Of a DNA stretch of 17,611 nucleotides, positions 1-8,176 are shown piece after piece (within the stretch, counting starts at the first letter, position 1; each line of letters starts with the position of its first letter). The stretch lies in assembly GCA_046765875.1 (NCBI GenBank), contig JBKPSJ010000203.1, forward strand, positions 1 to 17,611, read 5' to 3'. The translations under genes and the position numbers were made by a program. A model generated the notes under the pieces. The model was not told the origin of the DNA and searched no databases. It saw only the letters and a list, made by a program, of their open reading frames with translations. Source of the stretch: DASRHY01 sp046765875 (GTDB lineage: Bacteria > Actinomycetota > Actinomycetes > Propionibacteriales > Kribbellaceae).

Positions 1-726
1 ATCCCGACCGACCCGGTGGCCACCGCCGCGGCGTACAAGAAGGCCGCTGCGGCGCGGATCAAGCTTGTGTTCATGGACAACGTGCCGCAGGGCATGACCG
101 CCGGCAAGGACTACGTCTCGGTGGTGTCCGCCGACAACTACGGCAACGGTGTGGTGTCGGCCCACCTGCTCGCGAAGGCTCTCGGTGGCAAGGGCAAGAT
201 CGGCGTGATCTATCACGAGGCGGACTTCTTCGTCACCAAGCAGCGTTACGACGGCTTCCGCACCACGATCACGCAGGACTACCCGGATATCGAGATCGCC
301 GAGTCCAAGGGCATCGCCGGACCGGACTTCGCCGGAGACGCCCAGACGGCCGCGAACGCGATGCTCAGCAAGCACTCCGACCTGGCGGGCATCTGGGCGG
401 TCTGGGATGTCCCGGCCGAGGGCGTGATGGCCGCCGCCCGGGCCTCGGGCCGCACCGACCTGAAGATCGCCACCCAGGACCTCGGCAAGAACGTGGCCAT
501 CGCGATGGCCAAGGATCAGCTCGTCGCCGGGCTCGGTGCGCAGCGGCCGTTCGACCAGGGCGTGACTGAGGCCAAGCTGGCCGGTGGGGCGCTGATCGGT
601 AAGACCGCGCCGCCGTACATCGCCCTCGGCGCGCTGCCCGTCACGCGTGCCAACGTTCTGGACGCGTGGCAGCAGGTGTACCACGACGACGCGCCGGCCG
701 AGCTGACGGAGTCGTTCAAGAAATGA
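1..726 (+). CDS. Sugar ABC transporter substrate-binding protein (5' truncated)
   Basis: This is the C-terminal 241 residues of a periplasmic-type sugar-binding protein of the ribose/galactose group (Peripla_BP_4 fold). It is open from the first base of the window, so the start, lipoprotein signal and first lobe lie outside. The visible part carries the second-lobe features of the family: a VTKQRYDGF segment, a GDAQTAANAML helix, the IWAVWDVPAEGVMAAA stretch in which the solute is normally contacted, and the late ATQDLGKN and GLGAQRPFDQGV segments. It would be anchored outside the membrane and deliver a monosaccharide or small glycoside to the permease encoded two genes downstream. Its TGA overlaps the ATG of the ATPase gene (ATGA), which indicates translational coupling. 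The exact sugar cannot be read from the sequence. Family assignment is firm; substrate is unknown. Confidence 0.9.
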   Translation: MPTDPVATAAAYKKAAAARIKLVFMDNVPQGMTAGKDYVSVVSADNYGNGVVSAHLLAKALGGKGKIGVIYHEADFFVTKQRYDGFRTTITQDYPDIEIAESKGIAGPDFAGDAQTAANAMLSKHSDLAGIWAVWDVPAEGVMAAARASGRTDLKIATQDLGKNVAIAMAKDQLVAGLGAQRPFDQGVTEAKLAGGALIGKTAPPYIALGALPVTRANVLDAWQQVYHDDAPAELTESFKK

Positions 727-2219
727 GTGCCGCGGTCCGGATGCGCGATGTCCGCAAGAGCTTCGACGGCGTACCTGTGCTACTCGGCGTCGACTTCGAG
801 GTGAACGCCGGCGAGGTCCATGTCCTTGCCGGAGGCAACGGTGCCGGCAAGTCCACGCTGATGAAGATCCTGCAGGGCGTCTACACCGTGGACGCCGGCG
901 AGATCACGGTCGCGGACGAGCCGGTCCGGCTCGGCTCGGTGGATGCCGCCCGGGCGGCCGGGATCGGCATGGTCTTCCAGGAGTTCAGCCTGGTACCCGA
1001 GCTGACCGTTGCCCAGAACATCTTCCTCGCCGCCGAGTCCAGGACCCGGTCCGGGCTGATCGACGACCGCGCGTCCCGGACCCAGGCCCGGGAGATCCTC
1101 GCTGGCCTCGACATCGAGCTGGAGGTCGGCACCAGGGTCGCGGACCTGCCGACGGCGTACCGCCAGCTCACCGAGATCGCCAAGGCCCTCGCGCAGAGCG
1201 CCCAGGTGCTGATCATGGACGAGCCCACCGCGAGCCTCGCCAGGAACGAGGTCGACGGGCTGTTCGCCCTGATCGGCCGGCTCAAGGAGCGCGGCATCGC
1301 GATCGTCTACATCTCGCACCGGATGGACGAGATCTACCGCATCGCTGACCGGATCACGGTGCTGCGTGACGGCCGCAGGCTGTTCACCCGGCCGCTGGCC
1401 GACGTGACGCCCGCACAGCTCGTCGAGGGCATCGCCGGCAAGGCGATCGACGGCGCACCGGCCTACCAGGAACGGGCGGGCTCAGGCGCTACCGAGGTCC
1501 TGCTCGAGGCCGTCGACGTATACGCCGGCAGCCGGGTCCGCGGTGTCTCGTTCCAGCTCCGGGCCGGCGAGATCCTCGGCATCGCCGGCCTGATGGGCAG
1601 CGGCCGCACCGAGCTGGCCCGGTGCCTGTTCGGCATCGACCGGATCGCCTCGGGCGAGCTGCGGATGCGCGGCAGGCCGGTCGACATCCGCGACACCCGG
1701 GCGGCCCAGCGGGCCGGGATCGCGCTGATCCCGGAGGATCGCCGCGAGCAGGGACTGGTGCTGGAGCACTCGGTCACCGAGAACCTGCTGCTCCCCCGGC
1801 TGCGACGGCTGCGCCGCGGCCCCCTCCTGGATCTGCGCGCGGGCCGCCGGCACGCCGCCGCGCTGATCGAGGACTTCGGCATCCGGGTCGCCGACCCGGA
1901 CCAGCCCGTACGCCGGCTGTCCGGCGGCAACCAGCAGAAGGTCGTCATCGCCAAGTGGCTCGGGACCGCACCGGAGGTGCTCATCATGGACGAACCGACC
2001 GCGGGGGTCGACGTCGGCACGAAGGCCGAGATCGTCGGCATCATCCGGCGGCTGGCGGACGCCGGCCGCGGCGTGATCGTCATCTCCTCGGAGTACCAGG
2101 AGCTGCTGGCCGTCAGCGACCGGGTGCTGATCCTACGGGACGGGATGGTGGCCGGGGATCTTGCCCGGACGGACATCGCTGGTGAGGAGTTCCTCCAGCT
2201 AGCGGTGCAGGGGGTCTGA
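723..2219 (+). CDS. Sugar ABC transporter ATP-binding protein (RbsA/XylG/MglA type, two ABC domains)
   Basis: This 498-aa protein has two fused nucleotide-binding domains, as in RbsA and MglA. Domain 1 has an intact Walker A (GGNGAGKST, residues 37-45), a relaxed signature region (LPTAYRQLTEIAKAL) and Walker B VLIMDEPTASL. Domain 2 has the degenerate P-loop GLMGSGRTE, where arginine replaces the lysine, followed by a canonical signature LSGGNQQK (from residue 399) and Walker B VLIMDEPTAGVD. This asymmetry is normal for the family. The frame stays open upstream to 666, but the ATG at 723 gives the expected N-terminus and a 4-base overlap with the preceding gene. It powers uptake through the permease that starts one base after its stop. 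Confidence in function is high; the sugar is not determined. Confidence 0.95.
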   Translation: MSAAVRMRDVRKSFDGVPVLLGVDFEVNAGEVHVLAGGNGAGKSTLMKILQGVYTVDAGEITVADEPVRLGSVDAARAAGIGMVFQEFSLVPELTVAQNIFLAAESRTRSGLIDDRASRTQAREILAGLDIELEVGTRVADLPTAYRQLTEIAKALAQSAQVLIMDEPTASLARNEVDGLFALIGRLKERGIAIVYISHRMDEIYRIADRITVLRDGRRLFTRPLADVTPAQLVEGIAGKAIDGAPAYQERAGSGATEVLLEAVDVYAGSRVRGVSFQLRAGEILGIAGLMGSGRTELARCLFGIDRIASGELRMRGRPVDIRDTRAAQRAGIALIPEDRREQGLVLEHSVTENLLLPRLRRLRRGPLLDLRAGRRHAAALIEDFGIRVADPDQPVRRLSGGNQQKVVIAKWLGTAPEVLIMDEPTAGVDVGTKAEIVGIIRRLADAGRGVIVISSEYQELLAVSDRVLILRDGMVAGDLARTDIAGEEFLQLAVQGV

Positions 2220-2220
2220 C

Positions 2221-3195
2221 ATGGTCGACACTGTTGCCCAACCTGGCATACCGGGCCGCTTCGTGCGGGAGCTGACCGGCATCGACTGGCGCCGGTACGT
2301 CATCTACATCGCCTTCGTCGTCGTGTTCGTGCTGTTCGCGATCCTGCTCGGCGACGACGGATTCCTCAGCCGGGCGAACCTGCTGAACATCTTCCGGCAA
2401 ACGGCGACGATCACGGTAGTCGCGGTCGGGATGACGTTCGTGATCTCCTGCGCCGAGATCGACCTCAGCGTCGGCTCGGTGGCGGGCCTGGCGAGCGTGT
2501 GCTCGGCGATGGCGATCTCGCACTACGGGGTGGTGGCCGGCGTCCTTGCGGGCCTCGCGGTCGGCCTGGTCGTCGGCACCGTCAACGGCGGGCTCGTCAG
2601 CCGGCTCGGTATCCCGTCGTTCCTGGTCACCCTCGGCATGCTCGGCATCGCGGCCGGGGTAGCTCAGTGGATCACCGATTCGGCGCCGCAGCCCATCCTG
2701 AACGACACCTTCAACGTGGCCTTCGGCGGTGGCGACTTCGGTCCGGTCCCGGGCCTGCTGGTCTGGATGGCGGTGTTCGTGCTCGTCGGAACGATCGTGC
2801 TCAACCGCACCAGGTTCGGCCGCCAGGTGCTCGCCACCGGCGGCAACCGGACCGCCGCCGAGTACACCGGAATCCACACCAGGCGGATCAAGTTCCAGGT
2901 GCTGCTGATCTCGGCGACCGTAGCCTCCGTCGCCGGGATGCTCTACGCCGGCCGGCTGCAGTCCGGGCGGTTCCAATGGGGTGCCGGTGACGAGCTGTCC
3001 GCCATCGCGGCGGTCATCCTCGGCGGCACCAGCCTGTTCGGCGGCCGCGGCACGGTGGTCGGCACGCTGTTCGGCGCCCTGCTCATCGGCCTGATCAACA
3101 ACGGCCTGATCCTGGCCGGGCTCGAATCCAGCCAGCAGCAGGTCGTCCGCGGAATCATCATCATCCTGGCCGTCGCACTGGCCCGGAAGAAATAG
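2221..3195 (+). CDS. Sugar ABC transporter permease (RbsC-like, BPD_transp_2)
   Basis: This 324-aa integral membrane protein belongs to the ribose/xylose/galactose permease family. Hydrophobic segments run through most of the protein, beginning with YVIYIAFVVVFVLFAILLG. Family landmarks include VGMTFVISCAEIDLSVGSVAGL near residues 75-95, the NGGLVSRLGIPSFLVTLGM stretch, GGNRTAAEYTGI on the cytoplasmic side where the ATPase couples, and AVILGGTSLFGGRGTVVGT near the C-terminus. AGGGGG at 2209-2214 is a good ribosome-binding site six bases before the ATG. The gene starts one base after the ATPase stop. The protein ends in a short basic tail (ARKK). It would form the membrane channel as a homodimer, with the double-domain ATPase supplying energy. 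Confidence 0.95.
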   Translation: MVDTVAQPGIPGRFVRELTGIDWRRYVIYIAFVVVFVLFAILLGDDGFLSRANLLNIFRQTATITVVAVGMTFVISCAEIDLSVGSVAGLASVCSAMAISHYGVVAGVLAGLAVGLVVGTVNGGLVSRLGIPSFLVTLGMLGIAAGVAQWITDSAPQPILNDTFNVAFGGGDFGPVPGLLVWMAVFVLVGTIVLNRTRFGRQVLATGGNRTAAEYTGIHTRRIKFQVLLISATVASVAGMLYAGRLQSGRFQWGAGDELSAIAAVILGGTSLFGGRGTVVGTLFGALLIGLINNGLILAGLESSQQQVVRGIIIILAVALARKK

Positions 3196-3198
3196 GAG
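3194..3198 (+). promoter_or_regulatory. Ribosome-binding site supporting a TTG start
   Basis: AGGAG lies five bases before the TTG at 3204 and overlaps the permease stop (TAG at 3193-3195). It supports TTG as the glycosidase start and indicates translational coupling to the permease. Confidence 0.7.
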
Positions 3199-3203
3199 CA
3201 ACC

Positions 3204-5294
3204 TTGACCCGCTCAGCTCAGGTATACCGTCCTGTCTCCGTCCAGGACGGCTCGCTGGCATTGCACGGCGAGGCGACCGCACTGTATGGCGGCGCCGTGC
3301 ATTACTGGCGGCTCGAACGCGACCGCTGGGAATCCATTCTCGACTCGGTCCGGGGAATGGGCTTCACCATGATCTCGATCTACATCCCGTGGGAGGTGCA
3401 CGAGATCGAGAAGGGCCGGTTCGACTTCGGCCAGGTCGACAGGTCGAAGGACATCGACGCCTTCCTCGGCCTGTGCGAGGCGAAGGGGTTCAAGGTCGTC
3501 GTCCGGCCCGGGCCGCAGATCAACTCCGAGCTCACCTGGTTCGGGTACCCGCGCCGGATCCTCGCCGACGAACGACTGCACGCGCGCAGCGCGATGGGCT
3601 CGCGGGTGGTCCTCATCCAGGCGCCGAAGCCGATCCCGGCGCTGAGCTACGCGTGTGACGAGTTCTACGACGAGGTCGCCCTGTGGTACGACGCGATCTG
3701 CTCGATCCTCGCGAAACACGCCTATCCGCACGGCGGCATCGTCGCGGCCCAGGTCGACAACGAGATGGCCTATTTCTTCGGCATCAACGCCTACAGCTCG
3801 GACTATTCGGATGCATCGATCGGAAAATACCGGTCCTTTGTGCTGGCGAAATACGGCGACGTGGCCGGCGTCAATGCGGCGTACGGCAGCGAATTCGGCG
3901 ACATCGAGGAGATCGACCCGCCCAGGCGCTTCGAGGCGGCGGTGAAGGAGGACATTCCGCGTTATGCCGACTGGGCGGAATACCGTGAGCAGCACCTCGT
4001 CACGTCGATGTTCCGGCTGGCCGACATGCTGCGGCAACGCGGGCTCGGCGGCATCGCGCTCTTCCACAACTACCCGCACCCACTGGGGCCGGGCGGAGCG
4101 CAGTCCGGATTCACCGCACCGTTCAACCTGGTCGAGCTCGAGAAGGAGCTGGACTTCGCCGGGTTCGACATCTACTCGCGCAAGGAGCTGTACTCGCACG
4201 TCAAGACGATCGCGTCGTACGTTGCCGGCACCAGCCGTTTTCCGTACATCCCCGAGTTCATCGCCGGCGTCTGGCCGTGGTACCTGGACCCAGGCGACCT
4301 GCGCGACGAGGAGTTCGTGACGAAGGCGGCGCTGATGCACGGCATCAAGGGGTTCTCCCGGTACATGCTGGTCGAACGCGACCGCTGGCTCGACTCCCCC
4401 ATCCGCCGTGACGGCCGGGAACGGCCCGAGAAGACCACGATGTTGGCCCACGTCAACGCGATGCTCGAAGTTGGCGACTTCACCAGCCTGCGGCGTGAGG
4501 CCGAGGTACTGCTACTGGCGAACCGAGAGTACGACCGGCTCGAGGCAGCATCGGTACTGTTGTCCTTCCCGGGTGACTTCCTCGAGACGCCGATCGGCTT
4601 GTCCGAGTACGCCGGAGACCTCACAATCAGCGAGGACGCGCTCGGGTTCGAGCAGCCTGTCCAGCTGGCCAAGTCGGCCTGGTTCACCGCGTTCTCCGAG
4701 GCCCTCACCGCATCCGGTGCACAGTTCGTGCTGTCCGACACCGCATTACCGCCGCAGCGCTGGCGGGACCGTAAGACCGTCGTCGTCAGCACTCTCGACT
4801 ACCTCGACGCCGGTTTGCAGATCGCCCTGGTCGAGTACGCAGCGGCAGGCGGCACAGTGGTGATCGGGCCGAAGGCACCCGGCCTCGACAGCGCGATGCG
4901 ACCCTGTACCGTGCTCGCCGACGCCGTCGCGGACACCCGGCTCCTCCCGTCGGGCGCACACGCCGCGGACTGCGGGACAGGCCGCATCATCGTGGTGTCC
5001 GAACTCGGTCTCGTGCCCTCCGCCATGGCGGAGATCTGCGAGCGGCCGGTCGGCGTCAACGACCCGGACCTGGACATCGCGATCCATAGTTCGCTCCGCG
5101 ACTCGGCGTACAAGGTCGTCTTCGTGGCGAACCCGACCGACGCGCCGATTGCGGCGAAGATCGAGCCCGGCGGCAGGCTGTGCGAGGTCCGCGAGATCTG
5201 GGACGGGCGGGACGTCGGGACCGACGGTACGTCGATCGCCGAAACCCTGCCACCGTTCTCCGTCCACGTCTACAGCTGCGTCGTCGCCGACTGA
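3204..5294 (+). CDS. Beta-glycosidase of clan GH-A, GH35/GH42-like (probable beta-galactosidase)
   Basis: This 696-aa cytoplasmic enzyme (no signal peptide seen) probably hydrolyses a beta-galactoside or related beta-glycoside imported by the ABC transporter encoded just upstream. The N-terminal half is a TIM barrel. The opening YGGAVHYWRLERDRW, the IPWEVHE segment and VRPGPQINSE are GH35-like. The acid/base candidate is E187 in QVDNEMAYFF and the nucleophile candidate is E351 in IPEFIAGVWPW. From about residue 420 the protein resembles the middle amidotransferase-like domain of GH42 enzymes (VVVSTLDYLDAGLQIALVEYAAAGGTVVIGP begins near residue 525). A small beta domain follows at the C-terminus. 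The TTG start is set by AGGAG at 3194-3198. Enzyme class is confident; GH35 versus GH42, and the true substrate, are open. Confidence 0.85.
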   Translation: MTRSAQVYRPVSVQDGSLALHGEATALYGGAVHYWRLERDRWESILDSVRGMGFTMISIYIPWEVHEIEKGRFDFGQVDRSKDIDAFLGLCEAKGFKVVVRPGPQINSELTWFGYPRRILADERLHARSAMGSRVVLIQAPKPIPALSYACDEFYDEVALWYDAICSILAKHAYPHGGIVAAQVDNEMAYFFGINAYSSDYSDASIGKYRSFVLAKYGDVAGVNAAYGSEFGDIEEIDPPRRFEAAVKEDIPRYADWAEYREQHLVTSMFRLADMLRQRGLGGIALFHNYPHPLGPGGAQSGFTAPFNLVELEKELDFAGFDIYSRKELYSHVKTIASYVAGTSRFPYIPEFIAGVWPWYLDPGDLRDEEFVTKAALMHGIKGFSRYMLVERDRWLDSPIRRDGRERPEKTTMLAHVNAMLEVGDFTSLRREAEVLLLANREYDRLEAASVLLSFPGDFLETPIGLSEYAGDLTISEDALGFEQPVQLAKSAWFTAFSEALTASGAQFVLSDTALPPQRWRDRKTVVVSTLDYLDAGLQIALVEYAAAGGTVVIGPKAPGLDSAMRPCTVLADAVADTRLLPSGAHAADCGTGRIIVVSELGLVPSAMAEICERPVGVNDPDLDIAIHSSLRDSAYKVVFVANPTDAPIAAKIEPGGRLCEVREIWDGRDVGTDGTSIAETLPPFSVHVYSCVVAD

Positions 5295-5300
5295 GAGGAA
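5293..5300 (+). promoter_or_regulatory. Ribosome-binding site selecting the GTG start at 5306
   Basis: GAGAGGAA lies five bases before GTG 5306 and overlaps the glycosidase stop. This favours GTG 5306 over the in-frame ATG at 5327, which has no comparable site. Confidence 0.6.
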
Positions 5301-5305
5301 CCGCC

Positions 5306-6094
5306 GTGCTCCACCAGGACGTTCTCATGGCCGACATCGACGTCGACCAGTGGCGCAACGCCCAGGCGCTGCTGCTGCGTTCCGCCAAGGCCTGCCGTCG
5401 GATCGTCGTGATCCACGAGGCCGGACGGGTGCTCAAACTCCGGCACACCGACGGGCTGCCACTGCGTCGCGCGGTGACCCTTGTCGATGATCCGCACCGG
5501 CTGGCCAAGGACTTGTACGAGGCGCATGCGGACGTCACGGACTTCGCCGTCGTACTCGAGCGCGACGCCGTCGACACCTACTTCGCGCAGGTCCAGGACG
5601 GCTGGGACATCGACGACGACCTCGACGAGTTCGTTCGGAAGACCTATGCGGCGTTGGACTCCTATCCGGACGGGATCGTCACGTATCCCGGTCCCGCCCG
5701 GACTACTCTCGGGCTGCAGTGGCGCGTCGACTTCGACGATGTCCGAGCCGCGGTCGACGCCGCGGTCGCTCCGCGATCGACCGTCGTCCTCGGCGTCGAG
5801 TCAGGCGGCGAGCTGTGGGCCTCACTCCTGCTCGACTTCGACGACGACCATCGCGTCACCTCGATCACCACCGCCGACCCCTCGCTCGTGGAGACCCGGG
5901 GTACGCCGGCCGGACTGGTCGCCGCGTTGACCGCTTGGGCCGAGCGTGCGGACAAGACCGTATCGGTCGGGCTGGTGCTGAGCCGCGACGCCGCAGAGGA
6001 CCTCCTTGCCGCCCCGTCATCGCACAAGGCCGCAATGCTCGCCAACCTGCTGAACAACGGGAGCGCCGTCCTGCACCGTCACTCGCACCAGTAA
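5306..6094 (+). CDS. Conserved-looking hypothetical protein, last gene of the sugar operon
   Basis: I do not recognise this 262-aa protein. It starts 11 bases after the glycosidase stop with a strong ribosome-binding site, so it is probably co-transcribed and linked to glycoside use. It is soluble, has no signal peptide, and contains an acidic stretch (DGWDIDDDLDEF, residues 98-109). The two halves look related. Residues 32-94 and 159-235 both read as a beta-strand pair, then a VT...DP turn, a helix, and a closing motif: FAVVLERDAVDTYFA (80-94) against VGLVLSRDAAEDLLA (221-235), 6 of 15 identical. This suggests a duplicated alpha/beta domain. It ends in a His-rich tail (LHRHSHQ). No catalytic motif was identified. 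It is probably real given spacing, composition and length. Confidence 0.75.
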   Translation: MLHQDVLMADIDVDQWRNAQALLLRSAKACRRIVVIHEAGRVLKLRHTDGLPLRRAVTLVDDPHRLAKDLYEAHADVTDFAVVLERDAVDTYFAQVQDGWDIDDDLDEFVRKTYAALDSYPDGIVTYPGPARTTLGLQWRVDFDDVRAAVDAAVAPRSTVVLGVESGGELWASLLLDFDDDHRVTSITTADPSLVETRGTPAGLVAALTAWAERADKTVSVGLVLSRDAAEDLLAAPSSHKAAMLANLLNNGSAVLHRHSHQ

Positions 6095-6130
6095 GGGAGC
6101 GCCCGCGTGCGATGAGTTATGCGATAAGAC

Positions 6131-6180
6131 GCCGTAGGCTCACGGCATGCCAGTGCCGAGGGCTCGGCGCCCACGTGGGC
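6131..6180. repeat. Cluster of three short inverted repeats at the integrase stub
   Basis: Three inverted repeats stand end to end: GCCGT-N6-ACGGC (6131-6146, ending at the stub's ATG), GCCGAG-GG-CTCGGC (6155-6168) and the perfect 12-base palindrome GCCCACGTGGGC (6169-6180). They could be a protein-binding site or chance in GC-rich sequence encoding Arg/Pro/Gly. Confidence 0.4.
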
Positions 6181-6254
6181 ACATCCGAGAACTGCCGTCC
6201 GGCAGCTTCCAGCTCATCGTGGATGCCGGGACCGACTCACTGACAAGGAAGCCC
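6147..6254 (+). pseudogene. N-terminal remnant of a tyrosine recombinase (phage/ICE integrase)
   Basis: The ATG at 6147 opens a frame whose first 36 residues read like the arm-type DNA-binding N-terminus of actinobacterial integrases: a basic stretch RARRPRGHIRE, then LPSGSFQLIVDAGTDSLT, where the family usually has RGxIxxLPSGSxQxxVYAGTDPLTGK. After RKP the similarity stops abruptly. The frame continues with proline/arginine-rich sequence to 6386 without core-binding or catalytic domains, and none of the R-H-R-Y catalytic residues is present. I read it as the stub left by a decayed or excised integrative element. No tRNA gene or attachment-site repeat was seen nearby. The assignment rests on motif recognition over a short stretch. 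Confidence 0.55.
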
Positions 6255-6369
6255 CTGGTACATCCGCAAGTACCGCTGCTGTGCGGCGGCAACCCTCAAC
6301 CGGACCACCGGCGCCGAGGCGCGGCCCACCGCCCTCCGACCGGACCGCCGATGATCGGACGCGCGGCTC

Positions 6370-7980
6370 GTGGGACGAGCGGCTGACCGGGTGGTGTCTG
6401 CCGCCGGGTCGGGCCTGGAGTCCTCGCCGTGGGCGCCGCTTCGGCGGCCGATCTTCGCGGCTCTGTGGGTCGGGGTGCTGGTCTCGGGCATGGGAACGTG
6501 GATGCAGACCCTGGGTGCGCAGTGGCTGCTGGTCGACGCACCGAACGCGGCGACGGTGGTGGCCCTGGTACAGGCCGCGAACACGCTGCCCGTGATGCTG
6601 CTGGCCTTGCCGGCTGGCGTGCTGGCGGACTCCTTCGACAAGCGGTGGCTCCTGTTCGCCGTCCAGGTGTACTTCCTGGTCACCGGCGTCGCCTTGCTGG
6701 TGCTGACGTTGGCGGGCCTGATGCCGCCGTCGCTGCTGCTGGTCTTCACTTTCCTGCTCGGGGCCGGCGCCGCGGTGCAGCTTCCGGCCTGGCAGGCCAG
6801 TACGCCGGAGCTGGTGCCACGTGACCAGATCCGCTCGGCCGCACGGTTGGAGATGGTCGGGATCAACGTGGCCCGGGCCGCTGGACCTGCGCTGGCCGGG
6901 CTGGTGGTTGCGCACTTCGGGGTACCGACGGTGTTCGCGCTGAACGCTTTGTCGGTGATCCCGCTGGGCATCGCGCTGCTGTTCTGGCATCGCACCCGGA
7001 CTGAAACCCCGCGGATCCGGGAGCGGTTCTGGCCGGCATTGCGGGCGGGTGGTCGGTACGTGCGGCACGACAGTTCGGCCCGCCGCATCGTGGTCCGGCT
7101 GGCCATGTTTCTGCTGCCGGCGTCGGCGCTGTGGGCTCTGTTGCCGTTGATCGCCACGCGCCGGCTCGAGGTCGGTCCGGGCGGTTACGGGGTCATGTTC
7201 GCCGCGCTGGGCATCGGCGCCATCACCGGCGCCCTGGTGCTGGGACGGGTTCGCCTCGTGTTGACGACGAACGCCACGCTGACGGCAGCCGGATTGTTGA
7301 TGGCGACCACGCTGCCAGCGCTGGTGTTGGTGCCGAGCTACCCGGCAGCTCTGGCGATCTTGGTGTGCGCCGGCCTGTCCTGGACGACAACCATCTCCAC
7401 CCTGGTCGGTGAGCTGCAGCTGTTCCTGCCCCGCTGGGTGATGGCGCGTGGAATGGCCATCTGGACCATGATCTTCACCGGCTGCCAGGCGCTCGGGGCG
7501 CTGACCTGGGGCGTGGTCGCGAACCAGATCGATCTCGTCCCGACCTTCCTGGTGGCGTCGTTGTTGGCAGTGGCCGCAGTCGGCATCGGGCTGTTCCGGC
7601 GGGTCCCCGACGCCGGCGCCGACGACCTCGACCCGGTCGCCTACTGGGGTGAAGCCCGGGTCGCGCTGCCACCGGATCCCGCGGTGGGGCCGGTGCAGAT
7701 CGCCGTCACCTACACCGTCGCGGCGGATCATCAGCAGGAGTGGCTCGTAGCCATGCGGCTGATGCGCCGCTCGAGACTGCGGTCCGGTGCCACTCGGTGG
7801 GAGCTGTATCGCGACGCCGAGCATCGAGACCGGTTCGTCGAACAGTTCTGGGTTTCAACCTGGGAGGAGCATCAGAGGCAACACGAGGGCCGGCTGACCG
7901 CTGCCGACCAGTCGATCGACGAGGTCGCGCTCGGGTTCTCCGACCCACCCGCGACGGCGGTCCACCTGCTACCACCCTGA
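6370..7980 (+). CDS. MFS exporter with C-terminal monooxygenase-like domain (transmembrane secretion effector family, EntS-like)
   Basis: This 536-aa protein has two parts. Residues about 25-420 form an MFS transporter: many hydrophobic segments, an early GMGTWMQTLGAQWLL helix, the loop ADSFDKRW matching the MFS motif A region, and PAWQASTPELVPRDQ with LEMVGINVARAAGPALAG, typical of the enterobactin-exporter/MFS_3 group. Residues about 430-536 are a soluble ferredoxin-like tail resembling antibiotic-biosynthesis-monooxygenase domains (VTYTVAADHQQEWLVAMR, RWELYRDAEHRDRFVEQFWV, WEEHQRQHEGRLTAAD), characteristic of this family. It probably exports a small molecule such as a siderophore or drug. 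GTG 6370 is the first start after an in-frame stop at 6352. The GTGs at 6391 and 6394 are alternatives, and none has a clear ribosome-binding site. It stands alone on its strand. Confidence 0.88.
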   Translation: MGRAADRVVSAAGSGLESSPWAPLRRPIFAALWVGVLVSGMGTWMQTLGAQWLLVDAPNAATVVALVQAANTLPVMLLALPAGVLADSFDKRWLLFAVQVYFLVTGVALLVLTLAGLMPPSLLLVFTFLLGAGAAVQLPAWQASTPELVPRDQIRSAARLEMVGINVARAAGPALAGLVVAHFGVPTVFALNALSVIPLGIALLFWHRTRTETPRIRERFWPALRAGGRYVRHDSSARRIVVRLAMFLLPASALWALLPLIATRRLEVGPGGYGVMFAALGIGAITGALVLGRVRLVLTTNATLTAAGLLMATTLPALVLVPSYPAALAILVCAGLSWTTTISTLVGELQLFLPRWVMARGMAIWTMIFTGCQALGALTWGVVANQIDLVPTFLVASLLAVAAVGIGLFRRVPDAGADDLDPVAYWGEARVALPPDPAVGPVQIAVTYTVAADHQQEWLVAMRLMRRSRLRSGATRWELYRDAEHRDRFVEQFWVSTWEEHQRQHEGRLTAADQSIDEVALGFSDPPATAVHLLPP

Positions 7981-8004
7981 TCCGGAAGCACGGCCAGGTC
8001 GCCC

Positions 8005-8021
8005 GTGCCCACAGCGGGCAC
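8005..8021 (+). terminator. Candidate transcription terminator of the MFS gene
   Basis: GTGCCC-ACAGC-GGGCAC is a perfect 6-base-pair stem with a 5-base loop, 24 bases after the MFS stop codon. There is no U-tract, which is common for actinobacterial hairpins. Confidence 0.45.
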
Positions 8022-8078
8022 CGCTTGTCGCCATGGGGTTTGGCTGCCGAAGCTGAGCGTCGCTAGGGCGACCGGCCA

Positions 8079-8118
8079 ACGGCGACGGGCCATCATGGCC
8101 CGACCAGCGATTCGCCGT
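8079..8118. repeat. Two-tier inverted repeat
   Basis: An outer pair ACGGCGA (8079-8085) and TCGCCGT (8112-8118) flanks an inner perfect hairpin GGGCCA-TCA-TGGCCC (8087-8101). It could fold in RNA or mark a protein site. It lies in the non-coding gap 7981-8314, in which I see no convincing gene. Confidence 0.45.
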
Positions 8119-8176
8119 CGGCTGCGAAGAAACCAGTCTCCGTGAACGGTGGGAATGAGGGGCTCTGACAGTACCT

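Noticed and set aside
2113..3282. A 389-codon open frame on the minus strand opposite the permease
   Set aside because: Composition is dominated by Asp, Arg, Gly and Ala, and it covers parts of three well-supported genes on the other strand.
3213..4451. A 412-codon open frame opposite the glycosidase
   Set aside because: It has no family motif, and the plus-strand glycosidase has catalytic motifs, a ribosome-binding site and correct length.
6095..6369. Attachment site or tRNA gene next to the integrase stub
   Set aside because: No cloverleaf, tRNA 3' end or flanking direct repeat was seen in or around this gap.
6214..7824. A 536-codon open frame on the minus strand opposite the MFS gene
   Set aside because: It is rich in Gln, Arg, His and Pro with no recognisable motif; GC-rich third positions of the MFS gene produce it as a shadow.
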